DNA of 64,000 nucleotides from Flavonifractor sp. AGMB03687 (GTDB taxonomy: Bacteria > Bacillota > Clostridia > Oscillospirales > Oscillospiraceae): NCBI RefSeq assembly GCF_017811815.1, contig NZ_JADKZI010000004.1, positions 124,001 through 188,000 of the forward strand, written 5' to 3'. Numbering within the stretch: the stretch's first letter is position 1; each line of letters opens with the position of its first letter. The position numbers and the translations under genes were made by a program. Shown here piece by piece: positions 16,831 to 25,754 of the stretch. The notes under the pieces were generated by a model. It did not search any database. It saw only the letters and a list, made by a program, of their open reading frames with translations, and was not told the origin of the DNA.

Positions 16831-16886
16831 ATCTGGACCGCGGCAGGAGGCCGAACTCCGGTTCGACCCCGCGCCGCTGTCCAGAT
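16831..16886 (+). promoter_or_regulatory. Long-range stem with nested hairpin in the opp leader
   Basis: ATCTGGAC (16831-16838) pairs with GTCCAGAT (16879-16886). Next to it GCGGC pairs with GCCGC, and CGAAC-TCCG-GTTCG forms an inner hairpin. The structure lies between the binding-protein and permease genes and matches no RNA family I recognise. Confidence 0.5.
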
Positions 16887-16933
16887 GCAGCCCGGAAAAG
16901 GATCAACCACTCAAAAGGAAAGGAGGAATCAGA

Positions 16934-17872
16934 ATGCTGAAATATATCGGCAAACGTCTGATATATCTCGTTCTCACTCTCCTCATTATCGTCACCGTCA
17001 CCTTCTTCCTGATGAAGCAGCTCCCCGGTACCCCCTTCGATACCGAGCGCTTCAACAATCTATCCCCCGAGCAGCAGGAACAGATGCTGGAAAAGTACGG
17101 CCTCAATGATCCTGTTCCGGTACAGTATGTCAAGTACCTGGGCAACCTGATCCGGGGTGACCTGGGTACCTCTTTCCTCTACACCGGCCGTCCGGTGTCC
17201 GACGTCATCTTCAGCCGGCTAGGTCCCTCCCTGCTCATTGGTATTCAGGCGGTGCTGCTGGGACTTCTGGTGGGCCTGACGTTGGGTATCATAGCCGCCT
17301 GGAAGCATAACAGCGGCATTGACTATTTCACCATGGTCATTGCCGTGCTGGGCGTCAGTGTACCCAACTTTGTGGTGGCCGCCCTGCTGCAGTACTTCGT
17401 GGGTCTGAAGTGGGGTATCCTGCCGGTGGCCTTCTGGACCAGCTGGGCCTGCTCCGTGCTGCCCTCCATCGCCCTGTCCTTCAGCGCCACCGCCATGTTC
17501 GCCCGGTTCATCCGTACCGAGATGCTGGACGTGCTGGAGCAGGACTACATCACCACCGCCCGGGCCAAGGGCCTGAGCCAGTTCAAGGTGCTGATGGTCC
17601 ACGCCGTGCGCAACTCCATCATCCCGGTGGTCACCATTCTGGGCCCCGTGGTGGTCAACCTGCTCACCGGCTCCCTGGCCGTTGAGAGCATCTACTCGGT
17701 GCCCGGCATCGGCTCCCTGTTTGTGGACTGCATCAAGAACAACGACTACTCCACCATCATGGGCATCACCATTTTCTACAGCGCCTTCTATATCTTCGTC
17801 ATCCTGGTGGTGGACATTCTCTACTGCGTGATCGATCCCCGGATCCGGATCCAGGGCACTAAGGAGGGATAA
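16934..17872 (+). CDS. Oligopeptide ABC transporter permease, OppB/DppB type
   Basis: A 312-residue inner-membrane permease with about six helices. The N-terminal helix (YLVLTLLIIVTVTFFLMK) and PGTPFDTE belong to the OppB-type N-terminal region. The cytoplasmic EAA loop is visible as DYITTARAKGLSQFKVLMVH, the contact site for the ATPases, and ESIYSVPGIGSLFVD near the C-terminus is typical. ATG 16934 is preceded by AAAGGAGG. It is 2 nt upstream of the second permease gene, so the two are co-translated. Confidence 0.95.
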   Translation: MLKYIGKRLIYLVLTLLIIVTVTFFLMKQLPGTPFDTERFNNLSPEQQEQMLEKYGLNDPVPVQYVKYLGNLIRGDLGTSFLYTGRPVSDVIFSRLGPSLLIGIQAVLLGLLVGLTLGIIAAWKHNSGIDYFTMVIAVLGVSVPNFVVAALLQYFVGLKWGILPVAFWTSWACSVLPSIALSFSATAMFARFIRTEMLDVLEQDYITTARAKGLSQFKVLMVHAVRNSIIPVVTILGPVVVNLLTGSLAVESIYSVPGIGSLFVDCIKNNDYSTIMGITIFYSAFYIFVILVVDILYCVIDPRIRIQGTKEG

Positions 17873-17874
17873 GC

Positions 17875-18816
17875 ATGAACGCAAAAGAAAACAAAAATTA
17901 TGCCGATATCCCTCAGGAGCTCTTTGTCCCCGCTCAGGTGGACCTGGGCGAACGGGAACGGATCAGCCGGCCCAGCCTCACTGCCTGGCAGGACGGCTGG
18001 CTCCGCCTGAAGCAGAACAAGGCCGCCGTGGTCAGCCTGTTCATCATCATCGTCATCGTGGCTCTGGCCCTGCTGGCCCCCATCTTCAGCCCCTATGACT
18101 TTGCCCAGACCGACTACAGCGCCATCTATCAGCCCCCCAGCGCCGCCCACCTCTTCGGTACCGACGGCTTCGGCCGCGACCAGTTCACCCGTATCTGGTA
18201 CGGTACCCGCATCTCCCTGCTGATCGGCTTCGTGGCCGCCTGCCTGGACCTGTTCGTGGGCGTCACCTACGGCGCCGTCTCCGCCCTGATGGGCGGCAAG
18301 GTGGACGCCATCATGCAGCGTATCATTGAGGTGCTGGTGGGTATCCCCCATCTGATCATCGTCATCCTGCTGATGATGGTGCTGCCCGCCGGCGTGGGCA
18401 CCATCATCGTGGCGCTGGCCATCACCGGCTGGGTCAATATGGCCCGTCTGGTCCGCGCCCGCATCCTCCAGCTGAAGGGCCAGGAGTTCGTCATGGCCGC
18501 CCAGGTCCTGGGCACCTCCCAGAAGAACATCATCCTGCGCCACCTGATCCCCAACACCGTGGGCGTTATCGTCATCAACGCCATGTTCACCATCCCCAGC
18601 GCCATCTTCACCGAGGCCTTCCTGAGCTTCATCGGCATCGGCCTCAGCGAACCCAAGGCCTCCCTGGGCGTGCTGATCAACAACGGCTATTCCGTCCTCC
18701 AGAACTCCCCCTACCTGCTCATCTGCCCCGCCATCGTGATCGTACTGATCATGGTGTGCTTCAGCATCCTGGGCGACGGTCTGCGGGACGCTCTGGACCC
18801 CAGAATGAGTAAGTAG
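17875..18816 (+). CDS. Oligopeptide ABC transporter permease, OppC/DppC type
   Basis: The 313-residue second permease forms a heterodimer with the OppB-type protein. The N-terminal cytoplasmic segment has WLRLKQNKAAVVSLFIII leading into helix 1. LFGTDGFGRDQFTRIWYGTRISL is the hallmark OppC periplasmic motif, and the EAA loop reads FVMAAQVLGTSQKNIILRHL. It starts at ATG 17875, with AGGAGG about 6 nt upstream, and ends in a TAG at 18816, a few bases before the first ATPase gene. Confidence 0.95.
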   Translation: MNAKENKNYADIPQELFVPAQVDLGERERISRPSLTAWQDGWLRLKQNKAAVVSLFIIIVIVALALLAPIFSPYDFAQTDYSAIYQPPSAAHLFGTDGFGRDQFTRIWYGTRISLLIGFVAACLDLFVGVTYGAVSALMGGKVDAIMQRIIEVLVGIPHLIIVILLMMVLPAGVGTIIVALAITGWVNMARLVRARILQLKGQEFVMAAQVLGTSQKNIILRHLIPNTVGVIVINAMFTIPSAIFTEAFLSFIGIGLSEPKASLGVLINNGYSVLQNSPYLLICPAIVIVLIMVCFSILGDGLRDALDPRMSK

Positions 18817-18825
18817 GTGATTCAC

Positions 18826-19827
18826 ATGGATGATATTTTGAAAGTACAAGATCTCCATGTGGAGATCAAGACCCATCACGGCATCGTAAAGGCCGTGCGG
18901 GGCGTCAGCTTCAACCTGGCCCCCAAGGAGACCCTGGCCATCGTGGGCGAGTCCGGCTGCGGCAAGTCCATCAGCGTCAAGGCCACCATGCGCCTGCTCC
19001 CCTCCAACGGCCGCATCTCCAAGGGCAGCGTCCAGCTGGAGGGCCGGGAGCTGACCTCCCTCTCCGAGCGCGAGATGCTGAAGATCCGTGGCTCCGACAT
19101 CGCCATGATCTTCCAGGACCCCATGACCAGCCTGAACCCCACCATGACGGTGGGCAAGCAGATCGTGGAAATGCTCAAGGCCCACCGTAAGGACATGAGC
19201 GCCGCCGACATGAAGAAGCGGGCCGTGGAGCTGCTGGAGCTGGTGGGTATCTCCAACCCGGAGATGCGCTACAAGCAGTACCCTCACGAGCTGTCTGGCG
19301 GTATGCGCCAGCGCGTGGTTATCGCCATCGCCTTGGCCTGCGACCCCAAGGTGCTCATCGCCGATGAGCCCACCACCGCTCTGGACGTGACCATCCAGGC
19401 CCAGATCCTGGACCTGATGAAAGACCTGCAGAATAAGATTGACACCTCCATCATCATCATCACCCACAACCTGGGTGTGGTGGCCAACATCGCCAAGCGG
19501 GTGTGCGTCATGTACGGCGGCCAGGTGGTGGAGACCGGCAGCGTGGCCGACATCTTCTACCGGCCTCAGCATCCCTACACCAAGGGCCTGCTGGCCGCTG
19601 TCCCAAAGCTCCATGAGAAGACCGACAAGCTCCACACCATCCTGGGAACGCCCCCCGATCTGATGACCCCCCCCCAGGGCTGCCCCTTCGCCGCCCGGTG
19701 TTCCCACACCATGAAGGTGTGCCAGCAGTATCAGCCGCCCTTCACCCAGTTTGAGGAGGGCCACACCTCGGCCTGCTGGCTCCACGACTCCAGATGCCAT
19801 CTTGAGGAGGGAAACAGCCATGAGTGA
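18826..19827 (+). CDS. Oligopeptide ABC transporter ATPase, OppD type
   Basis: The 333-residue ATPase powers import. It has Walker A (GESGCGKS), signature [15 protein letters not shown], Walker B ([12 protein letters not shown]) and switch His in IIIITHNL. The C-terminal oligopeptide-transport extension has [17 protein letters not shown], whose Cys residues (CPFAxRC...C) commonly bind a 4Fe-4S cluster in OppD/DppD proteins. ATG 18826 has TAGGTG upstream; the in-frame GTG at 18817 is less likely. Its last 8 nt overlap the next gene. Confidence 0.95.
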   Translation: MDDILKVQDLHVEIKTHHGIVKAVRGVSFNLAPKETLAIVGESGCGKSISVKATMRLLPSNGRISKGSVQLEGRELTSLSEREMLKIRGSDIAMIFQDPMTSLNPTMTVGKQIVEMLKAHRKDMSAADMKKRAVELLELVGISNPEMRYKQYPHELSGGMRQRVVIAIALACDPKVLIADEPTTALDVTIQAQILDLMKDLQNKIDTSIIIITHNLGVVANIAKRVCVMYGGQVVETGSVADIFYRPQHPYTKGLLAAVPKLHEKTDKLHTILGTPPDLMTPPQGCPFAARCSHTMKVCQQYQPPFTQFEEGHTSACWLHDSRCHLEEGNSHE

Positions 19828-20788
19828 GCAGAAGGTGCTGGTTTCCGTCCAGCATTTGAAGAAGTACTTCCCCGTGGGGAAGAAGCAGACCCTGAAGGCC
19901 GTGGACGACGTGACCTTCGACATCTACAAGGGTGAGACCCTGGGTCTGGTGGGCGAGTCCGGCTGCGGCAAGTCCACCCTGGGCCGCACCATCATCGGCC
20001 TCTACCCCCCTACCGAGGGCCATGTGGTCTTTGACGGCCAGGTGATGGACGGCAAGCAGTCTGCCGCCGTCCACAAGGAGTTCACCCGCCGTGTGCAGAT
20101 GGTGTTCCAGGACCCCTACGCCTCCCTGAACCCCCGGATGAAGGTGATGGACATTGTGGCCGAGGGCATCGACAACCACGGTCTGGCCAAGAGCCGCAAG
20201 GAGCGGGACCAGATGGTGATCGACCTGCTGGAGACCGTGGGTCTGCAGCAGGAGCACGCCAACCGCTTCCCCCACGAGTTCTCCGGCGGCCAGCGTCAGC
20301 GCGTAGGCATCGCCCGCGCCCTGGCCCTCAACCCCGACTTCATCATCGCCGACGAGCCCATCTCCGCTCTGGATGTGTCCATCCAGGCTCAGGTCATCAA
20401 CCTGTTCCAGGACCTGCAGAAGGAGCGGGGCCTGACCTATCTCTTCATCGCCCACGACCTGTCCATGATCAAGCACATCTCCGACCGCGTGGGCGTCATG
20501 TACCTGGGCAGCCTGGTGGAGCTTACCACCAGCGACGAGATCTTCGCCCATCCCCTCCACCCCTACACCCAGGCCATGTTCTCGGCCATTCCTCTGGCCG
20601 ACCCCGAGCTGGAAAACAGCCGCCAGCGCATCATGCTCCACGGCAGCATTCCCAGCCCGGTGAATCTGGGCCCCGGCTGCCGGTTCGCTGGCCGCTGCCC
20701 CTACGCCACCGACCGCTGCCGCCAGGAAAGCCCGGCGTTCAAGGAAGTGGCTCCCGGTCATTTTGTGGCCTGCCACCAGGTGGGCTAA
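19820..20788 (+). CDS. Oligopeptide ABC transporter ATPase, OppF type
   Basis: The 322-residue partner ATPase has Walker A ([14 protein letters not shown]), signature FSGGQRQRVGIARAL, Walker B (FIIADEPISALDVS) and switch His in FIAHDLSMI. The C-terminal CRFAGRCPYATDRCRQ is the matching cysteine motif. The N-terminal LKKYFPVGKKQTLKAVDDV is typical of OppF. ATG 19820 has GAGGAGG about 8 nt upstream and overlaps the end of the OppD-type gene, suggesting coupling. It is the last gene of the transporter operon and is followed by an unusual run of hairpins. Confidence 0.95.
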   Translation: MSEQKVLVSVQHLKKYFPVGKKQTLKAVDDVTFDIYKGETLGLVGESGCGKSTLGRTIIGLYPPTEGHVVFDGQVMDGKQSAAVHKEFTRRVQMVFQDPYASLNPRMKVMDIVAEGIDNHGLAKSRKERDQMVIDLLETVGLQQEHANRFPHEFSGGQRQRVGIARALALNPDFIIADEPISALDVSIQAQVINLFQDLQKERGLTYLFIAHDLSMIKHISDRVGVMYLGSLVELTTSDEIFAHPLHPYTQAMFSAIPLADPELENSRQRIMLHGSIPSPVNLGPGCRFAGRCPYATDRCRQESPAFKEVAPGHFVACHQVG

Positions 20789-20793
20789 CGCCT

Positions 20794-20957
20794 CCTCAAA
20801 AAGCCAAGGCCTTTTGAGGAAAAAGGCTACATGGGGGATGGCGCTCGATTTCTTACGAAATTGTCCCGCCATCCCCCATGAGAAGTGTCCTTTCCGAGGC
20901 ACATGTCCTCGGAAAGGACAGCTCTCAATTTGATTCCGGCCTCTGCGGAGGCCGGAA
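20794..20957. repeat. Tandem array of intergenic hairpins
   Basis: Four inverted repeats stand in a row after the transporter operon. 20794-20819 is an 8-bp stem. 20830-20880 is CATGGGGGATGGCG / CGCCATCCCCCATG, with an inner stem. 20886-20920 is a 14-bp perfect stem with loop CACATGT. 20934-20957 is TTCCGGCCTC / GAGGCCGGAA with loop TGCG. None has a T run on the plus strand. A further imperfect stem overlaps the last one (about 20955-20994), and a terminator-like hairpin follows at 20998. Confidence 0.75.
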
Positions 20958-20997
20958 CTCTGCGAGGCCCCCCATCGGGGAGTTCTGACACAAGCAA

Positions 20998-21050
20998 GCC
21001 CCGTCCGTCCAGTCCTTTTCAATAAGGGCCCAGGCGGGCGGGGCATTTTT
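20998..21050 (+). terminator. Terminator-like hairpin upstream of the aminopeptidase gene
   Basis: GCCCCGTCCGTC pairs, with two G-U pairs, with GGCGGGCGGGGC, followed by ATTTTT, ending only about 5 nt before the AGGAGG of the next gene. It may end transporter transcription or act as an attenuator. I looked for T-box landmarks and saw none. Confidence 0.65.
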
Positions 21051-21068
21051 CATCAGGAGGTTACACTC

Positions 21069-22433
21069 ATGATCCAACCTTATCAGGGACAGCAGGCCCA
21101 ATGGCGGCTGACCTTTGTATCTGATTCCGAGAAAGCCATGACCCTCACCCCCGGCGACGGTCCCTGTGCCTGGACCGTCCACGTGGGCGACGCCAAGGAC
21201 CTGACTCCGGAGCGGCTCCGCCGGGCCGCCGGCAAGGCGGTCAAGACCATGAAGGACCTGGGCGGCAAGACCGGCGTACTGGATGCCGCCGCCGTACTGC
21301 CCATCCTGGGACCCGCCGCCGGGGCCGCTCTGGTCCAGGGCGCGGAGCTGGCCCTCCATGAGGCCCCCTCCTACGCCACCGGAAACCCCAAGGAGCCCAT
21401 CACCCTCTGGCTGGACGGCAGTTGCGACGGGCTGGAGGAGGCCCTCCGGGAGAACGAGGCCGTGACCCGGTCCATCTGCCTGGCCCGGGATCTGGTAAAC
21501 TGCCCCGCCAACAAGCTGACCCCCTCTGACATGGCGGCGGAGATGACCCGGGAGGCGGAGGCTCTGGGCATTCAGTGCCAGGTGCTGGACGAAAACGAAG
21601 CCCGTGCCCTGGGCATGGAGGCCTTCCTGACCGTGGGAAGCAGCGCTCTCCATCCTCCCCGCCTCATCGTGCTGCGCTATCAGGGCGGCGGCAACGCCGA
21701 TCCCATCTGCCTGGTGGGCAAGGGCGTCACCTGCGACACCGGCGGCTACTGCCTGAAGGCCGCCTCCTCTATGAAGGGCATCAAGGGCGACATGGCGGGC
21801 GCCGCCGCCGTGTTCGGCGCGGTGCTGGCCCTGGCGGCCAACCACGTGCCGGTGAATGTCACCGCCGTCATCCCCTCCGTGGAAAACCGCATCTCCCCCG
21901 ACAGCTACATTCCCGGCGACGTCATCGGCTCCATGTCCGGCAAGACCATTGAGGTGGGCAACACCGACGCCGAGGGCCGCCTGATCCTGGCCGACGCGGT
22001 GACCTACGCCGTGCGCAAGGAGCACGCCGCCAAGATCGTGGACATCGCCACCCTCACCGGGGCCGTGGTAGGTATGTTCGGCTTCACCACCGCCGGATAC
22101 CTGTCCAACGACGACGGCTTCTCCGCCGCCTTCCAGGCCGCCTACGGCCACAGCGGCGAGCAGTACTGGCCCCTGCCCGTCTTCCCTGAGTACCGCAAGA
22201 TGATCGACAGCCCTCTGGCCGATCTGTCCAACACCTCCAGCGACGGCTGCGGTACCATCACCGCCGGGCTGTTCATCGGTGCCTTTGCCGAGGACAAGCC
22301 CTGGATCCACATCGACATCGCCGGCACCGCCTGGGTGGACTCTCCCCGGTTCGAGTACCAGACCAAGGGGGCCACCGGCGCCGGCGTCACCACCCTGTAT
22401 GAGCTGTGCAAGGGCTACGCCAAGGAGGACTGA
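21069..22433 (+). CDS. Leucyl aminopeptidase family protein (M17)
   Basis: M17 aminopeptidases are cytosolic two-metal hexameric exopeptidases that release N-terminal residues from peptides. The 454 residues include the catalytic-domain motifs GKGVTCDTGGYCLKAASSMK (metal-ligand Lys and Asp), KGDMAGAAAVFGAVLA and the family signature NTDAEGRLILADAV. The N-terminal domain is short and diverged. ATG 21069 has AGGAGG 8 nt upstream. It follows a peptide-type ABC transporter and is tightly coupled to the next gene (1-nt gap), consistent with peptide catabolism. Confidence 0.93.
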   Translation: MIQPYQGQQAQWRLTFVSDSEKAMTLTPGDGPCAWTVHVGDAKDLTPERLRRAAGKAVKTMKDLGGKTGVLDAAAVLPILGPAAGAALVQGAELALHEAPSYATGNPKEPITLWLDGSCDGLEEALRENEAVTRSICLARDLVNCPANKLTPSDMAAEMTREAEALGIQCQVLDENEARALGMEAFLTVGSSALHPPRLIVLRYQGGGNADPICLVGKGVTCDTGGYCLKAASSMKGIKGDMAGAAAVFGAVLALAANHVPVNVTAVIPSVENRISPDSYIPGDVIGSMSGKTIEVGNTDAEGRLILADAVTYAVRKEHAAKIVDIATLTGAVVGMFGFTTAGYLSNDDGFSAAFQAAYGHSGEQYWPLPVFPEYRKMIDSPLADLSNTSSDGCGTITAGLFIGAFAEDKPWIHIDIAGTAWVDSPRFEYQTKGATGAGVTTLYELCKGYAKED

Positions 22434-22434
22434 C

Positions 22435-24876
22435 ATGGAACACTGGACCACGGAACTGGAACAACTCTCCCCCGACCGCCGGCAGGCCATGGAATTTCTG
22501 CTGACCCACCTGCCTGAGAGCGATCTGGACTGCTACCCCTTCTCCCTCTTCCTCCAGTTTGTTGACCACGCCCTGGCCCTGCGTCAGCAGGCCCCCTGGT
22601 GCAAGGAGCTGGACGAGGAGATCTTCCTCCACTACGTTCTCTTCCCCCGGGTCAACGACGAGGACCTGTCCTTCCACCGAGTCCTCTTCCACGACGCCCT
22701 GTGGGACCGGATCGCCGCTCTCCCCTCCCAGGAGGAGATGGTGCTGGAGGTCAACCGCTGGTGCCATGAGGAGGCCTCCTATCAGTTCCAGGACGACCGC
22801 ACCGCCTCCCCCCTCACCGTCTTCCGCAACGGCAGCGGCCGCTGCGGCGAGGAGTCCGCCTTCCTGGTGTCCGCCCTGCGCAGCGTAGGTATCGCCGCCC
22901 GGCAGGTCTACTCCCCCCGTTGGGCCCACTGCGACGACAACCACGCCTGGGTGGAGGCCCTGTGCAACGGCCAGTGGCGCTTCCTGGGCGCCTGCGAGCC
23001 CGAGCCCATCCTGGACCGGGGCTGGTTCAACACCGCCGCCTCCCGGGCCATCCTGGTCCACTCCCGACTCTTCGGCGTGGGCACCTCCCCCCTCCACGGC
23101 ACCCTGCTGGGCCGCACCGGGGCGGTGTGCTGGTACAACCAGACCAGCCGCTACGCCCACACCCAGACCTACACCTTCCAGGTCCTGCGGGAGGGCGTCC
23201 CCGCCGCCGGGGCTGCGGTCCACATCCAGGTCCTCAACGAGGCCAGCTTCCACACCATTGCCACCCTCACTACCGATGAGAAGGGCATGGCTCAGGCGGA
23301 GCTGGGCCTGGGGCTGTTCCATGTGCTGGTCCAGCTGGATGGCCTGACGGCGGAGGCCGACTGTTCCGCTCCTTCCCTCACCCTGACCCTGGAACGGCCC
23401 GGTCAGACCGACACGGACTGGCAGGACTTTGACATGGTGGCTCCCAAGGACGCCCCCATCCACCCCGCTGTGCTCAATCCCGGCCAGAAGGAGGAGCGGG
23501 CCGCCGTGCTGGCTTCCGGCACCGCCCACCGGGAGGGCAAGCTGGACGGCCTGGACTGCTCCGCCCAGATGCAGGAGTCCTGGCGTGACCTCATCAAGGC
23601 CGCCCGTGGCAACAGCGCCCTCATTGCTTCCTTCCTGGCCCATGACGATGACCCCCGCCGGGAGGCCATCCTTCGCTCCATCACCCAGAAGGACCTGCGG
23701 GACGTGACGCTGGAGGTGCTCAACGACCACCTGACCCACACTCCCCTGCTGCCTGAGCTGCCTCAGGAGGTCTACACCGCCTGGGTGCTCTGCCCCCGCA
23801 TCGAGCTGGAGCTGCTCACCCCCTGGCGGCAGGCCCTGGGTCAGGCCCTTACCCCGGCGGAGCAGGAGGCCTATCGGGCCAACCCCGCCGCCCTGTGGGA
23901 CGCCCTGTGCCGCCGGATGGACACCAACCTGTCCCGGGTGTACGCCGGGCAGATCACCGGTCTGGTGTGGCCCCCTGTGGAGGCCTGGCAGGCCGGGCGG
24001 TGCGACGAGCGCAGCCTGCGCATCCTGTACGTGGCCCTGCTGCGTACCCTGGACGTGCCCGCTCGCCTGCGGACGCTGGACGGCATGCCGGAGTTCTGGC
24101 AGAACGGCGCGTTCCGTCCCCTCCATCCCCAGGCGGAGGGCCAGCTGACCCTCCGGTGTGACCAGAATCCTCTGTACCGCCAGAACTGGTCCCTGTCTCT
24201 GTGGAACGGCGGCAGCTGGAAACTGCTCCAGCTGTCCGACGAGGGCTGGCAGGACGGCGTGCGCACCCTCTCCCTCCCCGCCGGGCAGTACCGGCTCACC
24301 ACCTCGGTGCGGATGCCCAACGGCAACCAGTTTGCCTCCAGCCGGGTGGTGCTGGTGAAGGCCGGGGAGACCGTCCAGTCCGACCTACGGCTGCGGTCCT
24401 ACGCCCTGGAGGACCTGCTGGGCTGCCAGGACATGCCAGTCATGTCCGCCCGCACCCTGGACGGCAAGGAGATCCCCGACTTCTGCCGGCTGGACGGCCG
24501 TCCCTCCCTGCTCTTCTGGATGGAGGAGGGCAACGAGCCCACCGAGCACGTGCTCAACGAGCTGGCCGCCGGTAAGGAGGCCCTCCAGGCCCTGCCGGTG
24601 AACCTGGTGTTCCTGGTGCGCAGCCGTGAAAGCCTGAACCAGCGCACCATGGCCGGGGTGCTCAACAGCTGGCCGGAGATCCACGTGCTGCTGGACGACT
24701 GGAGCTTCGACCTGGAGACCGCCGCCCGCCACCTGGCCTGTGACCCGGACCGCCCCCCGCTGGCGGTGGTGTGCACCGGCAAGGGCCATGCCGTCTACGG
24801 CGTCAGCGGCTACCATGTGGGCTCGGTGGAGCTGCTCACCCGCATTGCCGCCCATCTGGTGGAACAAAACGCATAA
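22435..24876 (+). CDS. Large transglutaminase-like protein with C-terminal thioredoxin-like region
   Basis: This 813-residue protein without a signal peptide carries a transglutaminase/protease-like core at about residues 135-205: GRCGEESAFLVSALRSVGI (catalytic-type Cys), DDNHAWVEAL (His) and FLGACEPEP (acidic third position). A beta-rich domain follows (about 240-330), then a helical middle region, a second beta-sandwich around 630-660, and a C-terminal stretch (about 665-810) with a thioredoxin-like pattern but no CxxC. ATG 22435 has AAGGAGG 6 nt upstream and begins right after the aminopeptidase stop. A cytoplasmic peptidase acting with the aminopeptidase is plausible but unproven. Confidence 0.8.
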   Translation: MEHWTTELEQLSPDRRQAMEFLLTHLPESDLDCYPFSLFLQFVDHALALRQQAPWCKELDEEIFLHYVLFPRVNDEDLSFHRVLFHDALWDRIAALPSQEEMVLEVNRWCHEEASYQFQDDRTASPLTVFRNGSGRCGEESAFLVSALRSVGIAARQVYSPRWAHCDDNHAWVEALCNGQWRFLGACEPEPILDRGWFNTAASRAILVHSRLFGVGTSPLHGTLLGRTGAVCWYNQTSRYAHTQTYTFQVLREGVPAAGAAVHIQVLNEASFHTIATLTTDEKGMAQAELGLGLFHVLVQLDGLTAEADCSAPSLTLTLERPGQTDTDWQDFDMVAPKDAPIHPAVLNPGQKEERAAVLASGTAHREGKLDGLDCSAQMQESWRDLIKAARGNSALIASFLAHDDDPRREAILRSITQKDLRDVTLEVLNDHLTHTPLLPELPQEVYTAWVLCPRIELELLTPWRQALGQALTPAEQEAYRANPAALWDALCRRMDTNLSRVYAGQITGLVWPPVEAWQAGRCDERSLRILYVALLRTLDVPARLRTLDGMPEFWQNGAFRPLHPQAEGQLTLRCDQNPLYRQNWSLSLWNGGSWKLLQLSDEGWQDGVRTLSLPAGQYRLTTSVRMPNGNQFASSRVVLVKAGETVQSDLRLRSYALEDLLGCQDMPVMSARTLDGKEIPDFCRLDGRPSLLFWMEEGNEPTEHVLNELAAGKEALQALPVNLVFLVRSRESLNQRTMAGVLNSWPEIHVLLDDWSFDLETAARHLACDPDRPPLAVVCTGKGHAVYGVSGYHVGSVELLTRIAAHLVEQNA

Positions 24877-24877
24877 C

Positions 24878-24914
24878 AAAAGGACCCGCTGTGGCAAACA
24901 CAGCGGGTCCTTTT
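24878..24914. terminator. Bidirectional intrinsic terminator
   Basis: A 16-bp stem (AAAAGGACCCGCTGTG / CACAGCGGGTCCTTTT) with loop GCAAA and a T run lies between the convergent genes ending at 24876 and 24930. Confidence 0.92.
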
Positions 24915-24929
24915 TGCTTTTTTGTGAAT

Positions 24930-25553
24930 TTACACCATCCTTGCCGCGTCCCGTACCCGCTGCATCTCGTTCAGCATGGCCTGGATCTGGAACTCCACCA
25001 TGCTGTCGGCTACCTCGGGGAACAGAAAGGGCATGGTATCAGGGATGGCTCTGTGGACCATCATCATGGCCAGCGCCAGATTGCCGAACAGCCGCGGGTC
25101 AATGCTCCCTGCGGGAACCCCGAAGATGGACAGCAGCTGCGCATAGAAGTCCACCTGCTCCTGCCGGAAGGCCTGAACGCTTTCCGGGGAGAGGCAGCGG
25201 TAGACCTCCTGCTCCTCCTCCAGGGACAGGACGGCGACACCGCTTCTGTCGCCATAGCAGCAGGTGCTGAGAAAGATCTGCACCCCCTCCCGCCAGCTGA
25301 GGGCGGGGTCCTCCATCAGCTCCCTGGCATAGGCCAGCAGCTTGGGCTGCTGGCAGCGGAGGGCCTGCAGCACCAGCTCCTCCTTGGAAGAAAAGAAGCT
25401 GTAGAAGAAGGTCTTGGAGATACCCACCTTCCGGCACAGCACGTTAATGCTGCTGTGGGTCAGTCCACGATCCGCGATGCACTGGAGCACCGTGGTCAGT
25501 AATGCCTCCCGGATGCGCTCCCGCTCCTCATCCGAATAAGATTTTCGCGCCAT
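24930..25553 (-). CDS. TetR/AcrR-family regulator, paralogue 1
   Basis: The 207 residues have an N-terminal helix-turn-helix (about 8-55; INVLCRKVGISKTFFYSFFSSKEEL is the classic TetR recognition region) and a ligand-binding domain with ARELMEDPALSWREG and a CCYGDRSG motif. It is strongly similar along its whole length to the regulator at 29113-29733. ATG 25553 is chosen for its family-typical distance to the HTH; ATGs at 25565 and 25568 are also possible since the ribosome site is weak. It is divergent from the secreted beta-helix/SLH gene, which is a likely target. The ligand is unknown. Confidence 0.9.
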   Translation of the reverse strand: MARKSYSDEERERIREALLTTVLQCIADRGLTHSSINVLCRKVGISKTFFYSFFSSKEELVLQALRCQQPKLLAYARELMEDPALSWREGVQIFLSTCCYGDRSGVAVLSLEEEQEVYRCLSPESVQAFRQEQVDFYAQLLSIFGVPAGSIDPRLFGNLALAMMMVHRAIPDTMPFLFPEVADSMVEFQIQAMLNEMQRVRDAARMV

Positions 25554-25754
25554 AGTAACCACCATCATTATAAAACCGAAAAAGAAAATCAGTATTTATC
25601 TCAATTATAAAGGTGGGCCCGCAAAAATGCAATCCACAAAGGGAGGGCTGCCGGATTTGGCCGGTTCTTTAAGTTGGCTTTAGGTTGGGGGCGTATGCTG
25701 AGACAGGATGGATGATTCCCTATCCAAATCACTTGGAAAGAAGGCATACGATTG

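Noticed and set aside
16851-16870. tRNA-like GGTTCGA T-loop in the opp intercistronic region
   Set aside because: It forms a simple CGAAC-TCCG-GTTCG hairpin; there is no D arm, anticodon arm or matching acceptor stem.
17821-19923. 700-codon minus-strand frame opposite the transporter genes
   Set aside because: Composition is dominated by Gly, Asp, His and Gln, typical of GC-rich shadows; permeases and ATPase on the plus strand carry all family motifs.
20998-21050. Possible T-box riboswitch before the aminopeptidase gene
   Set aside because: A terminator-like stem is present, but no T-box core, specifier stem or antiterminator sequence is seen.
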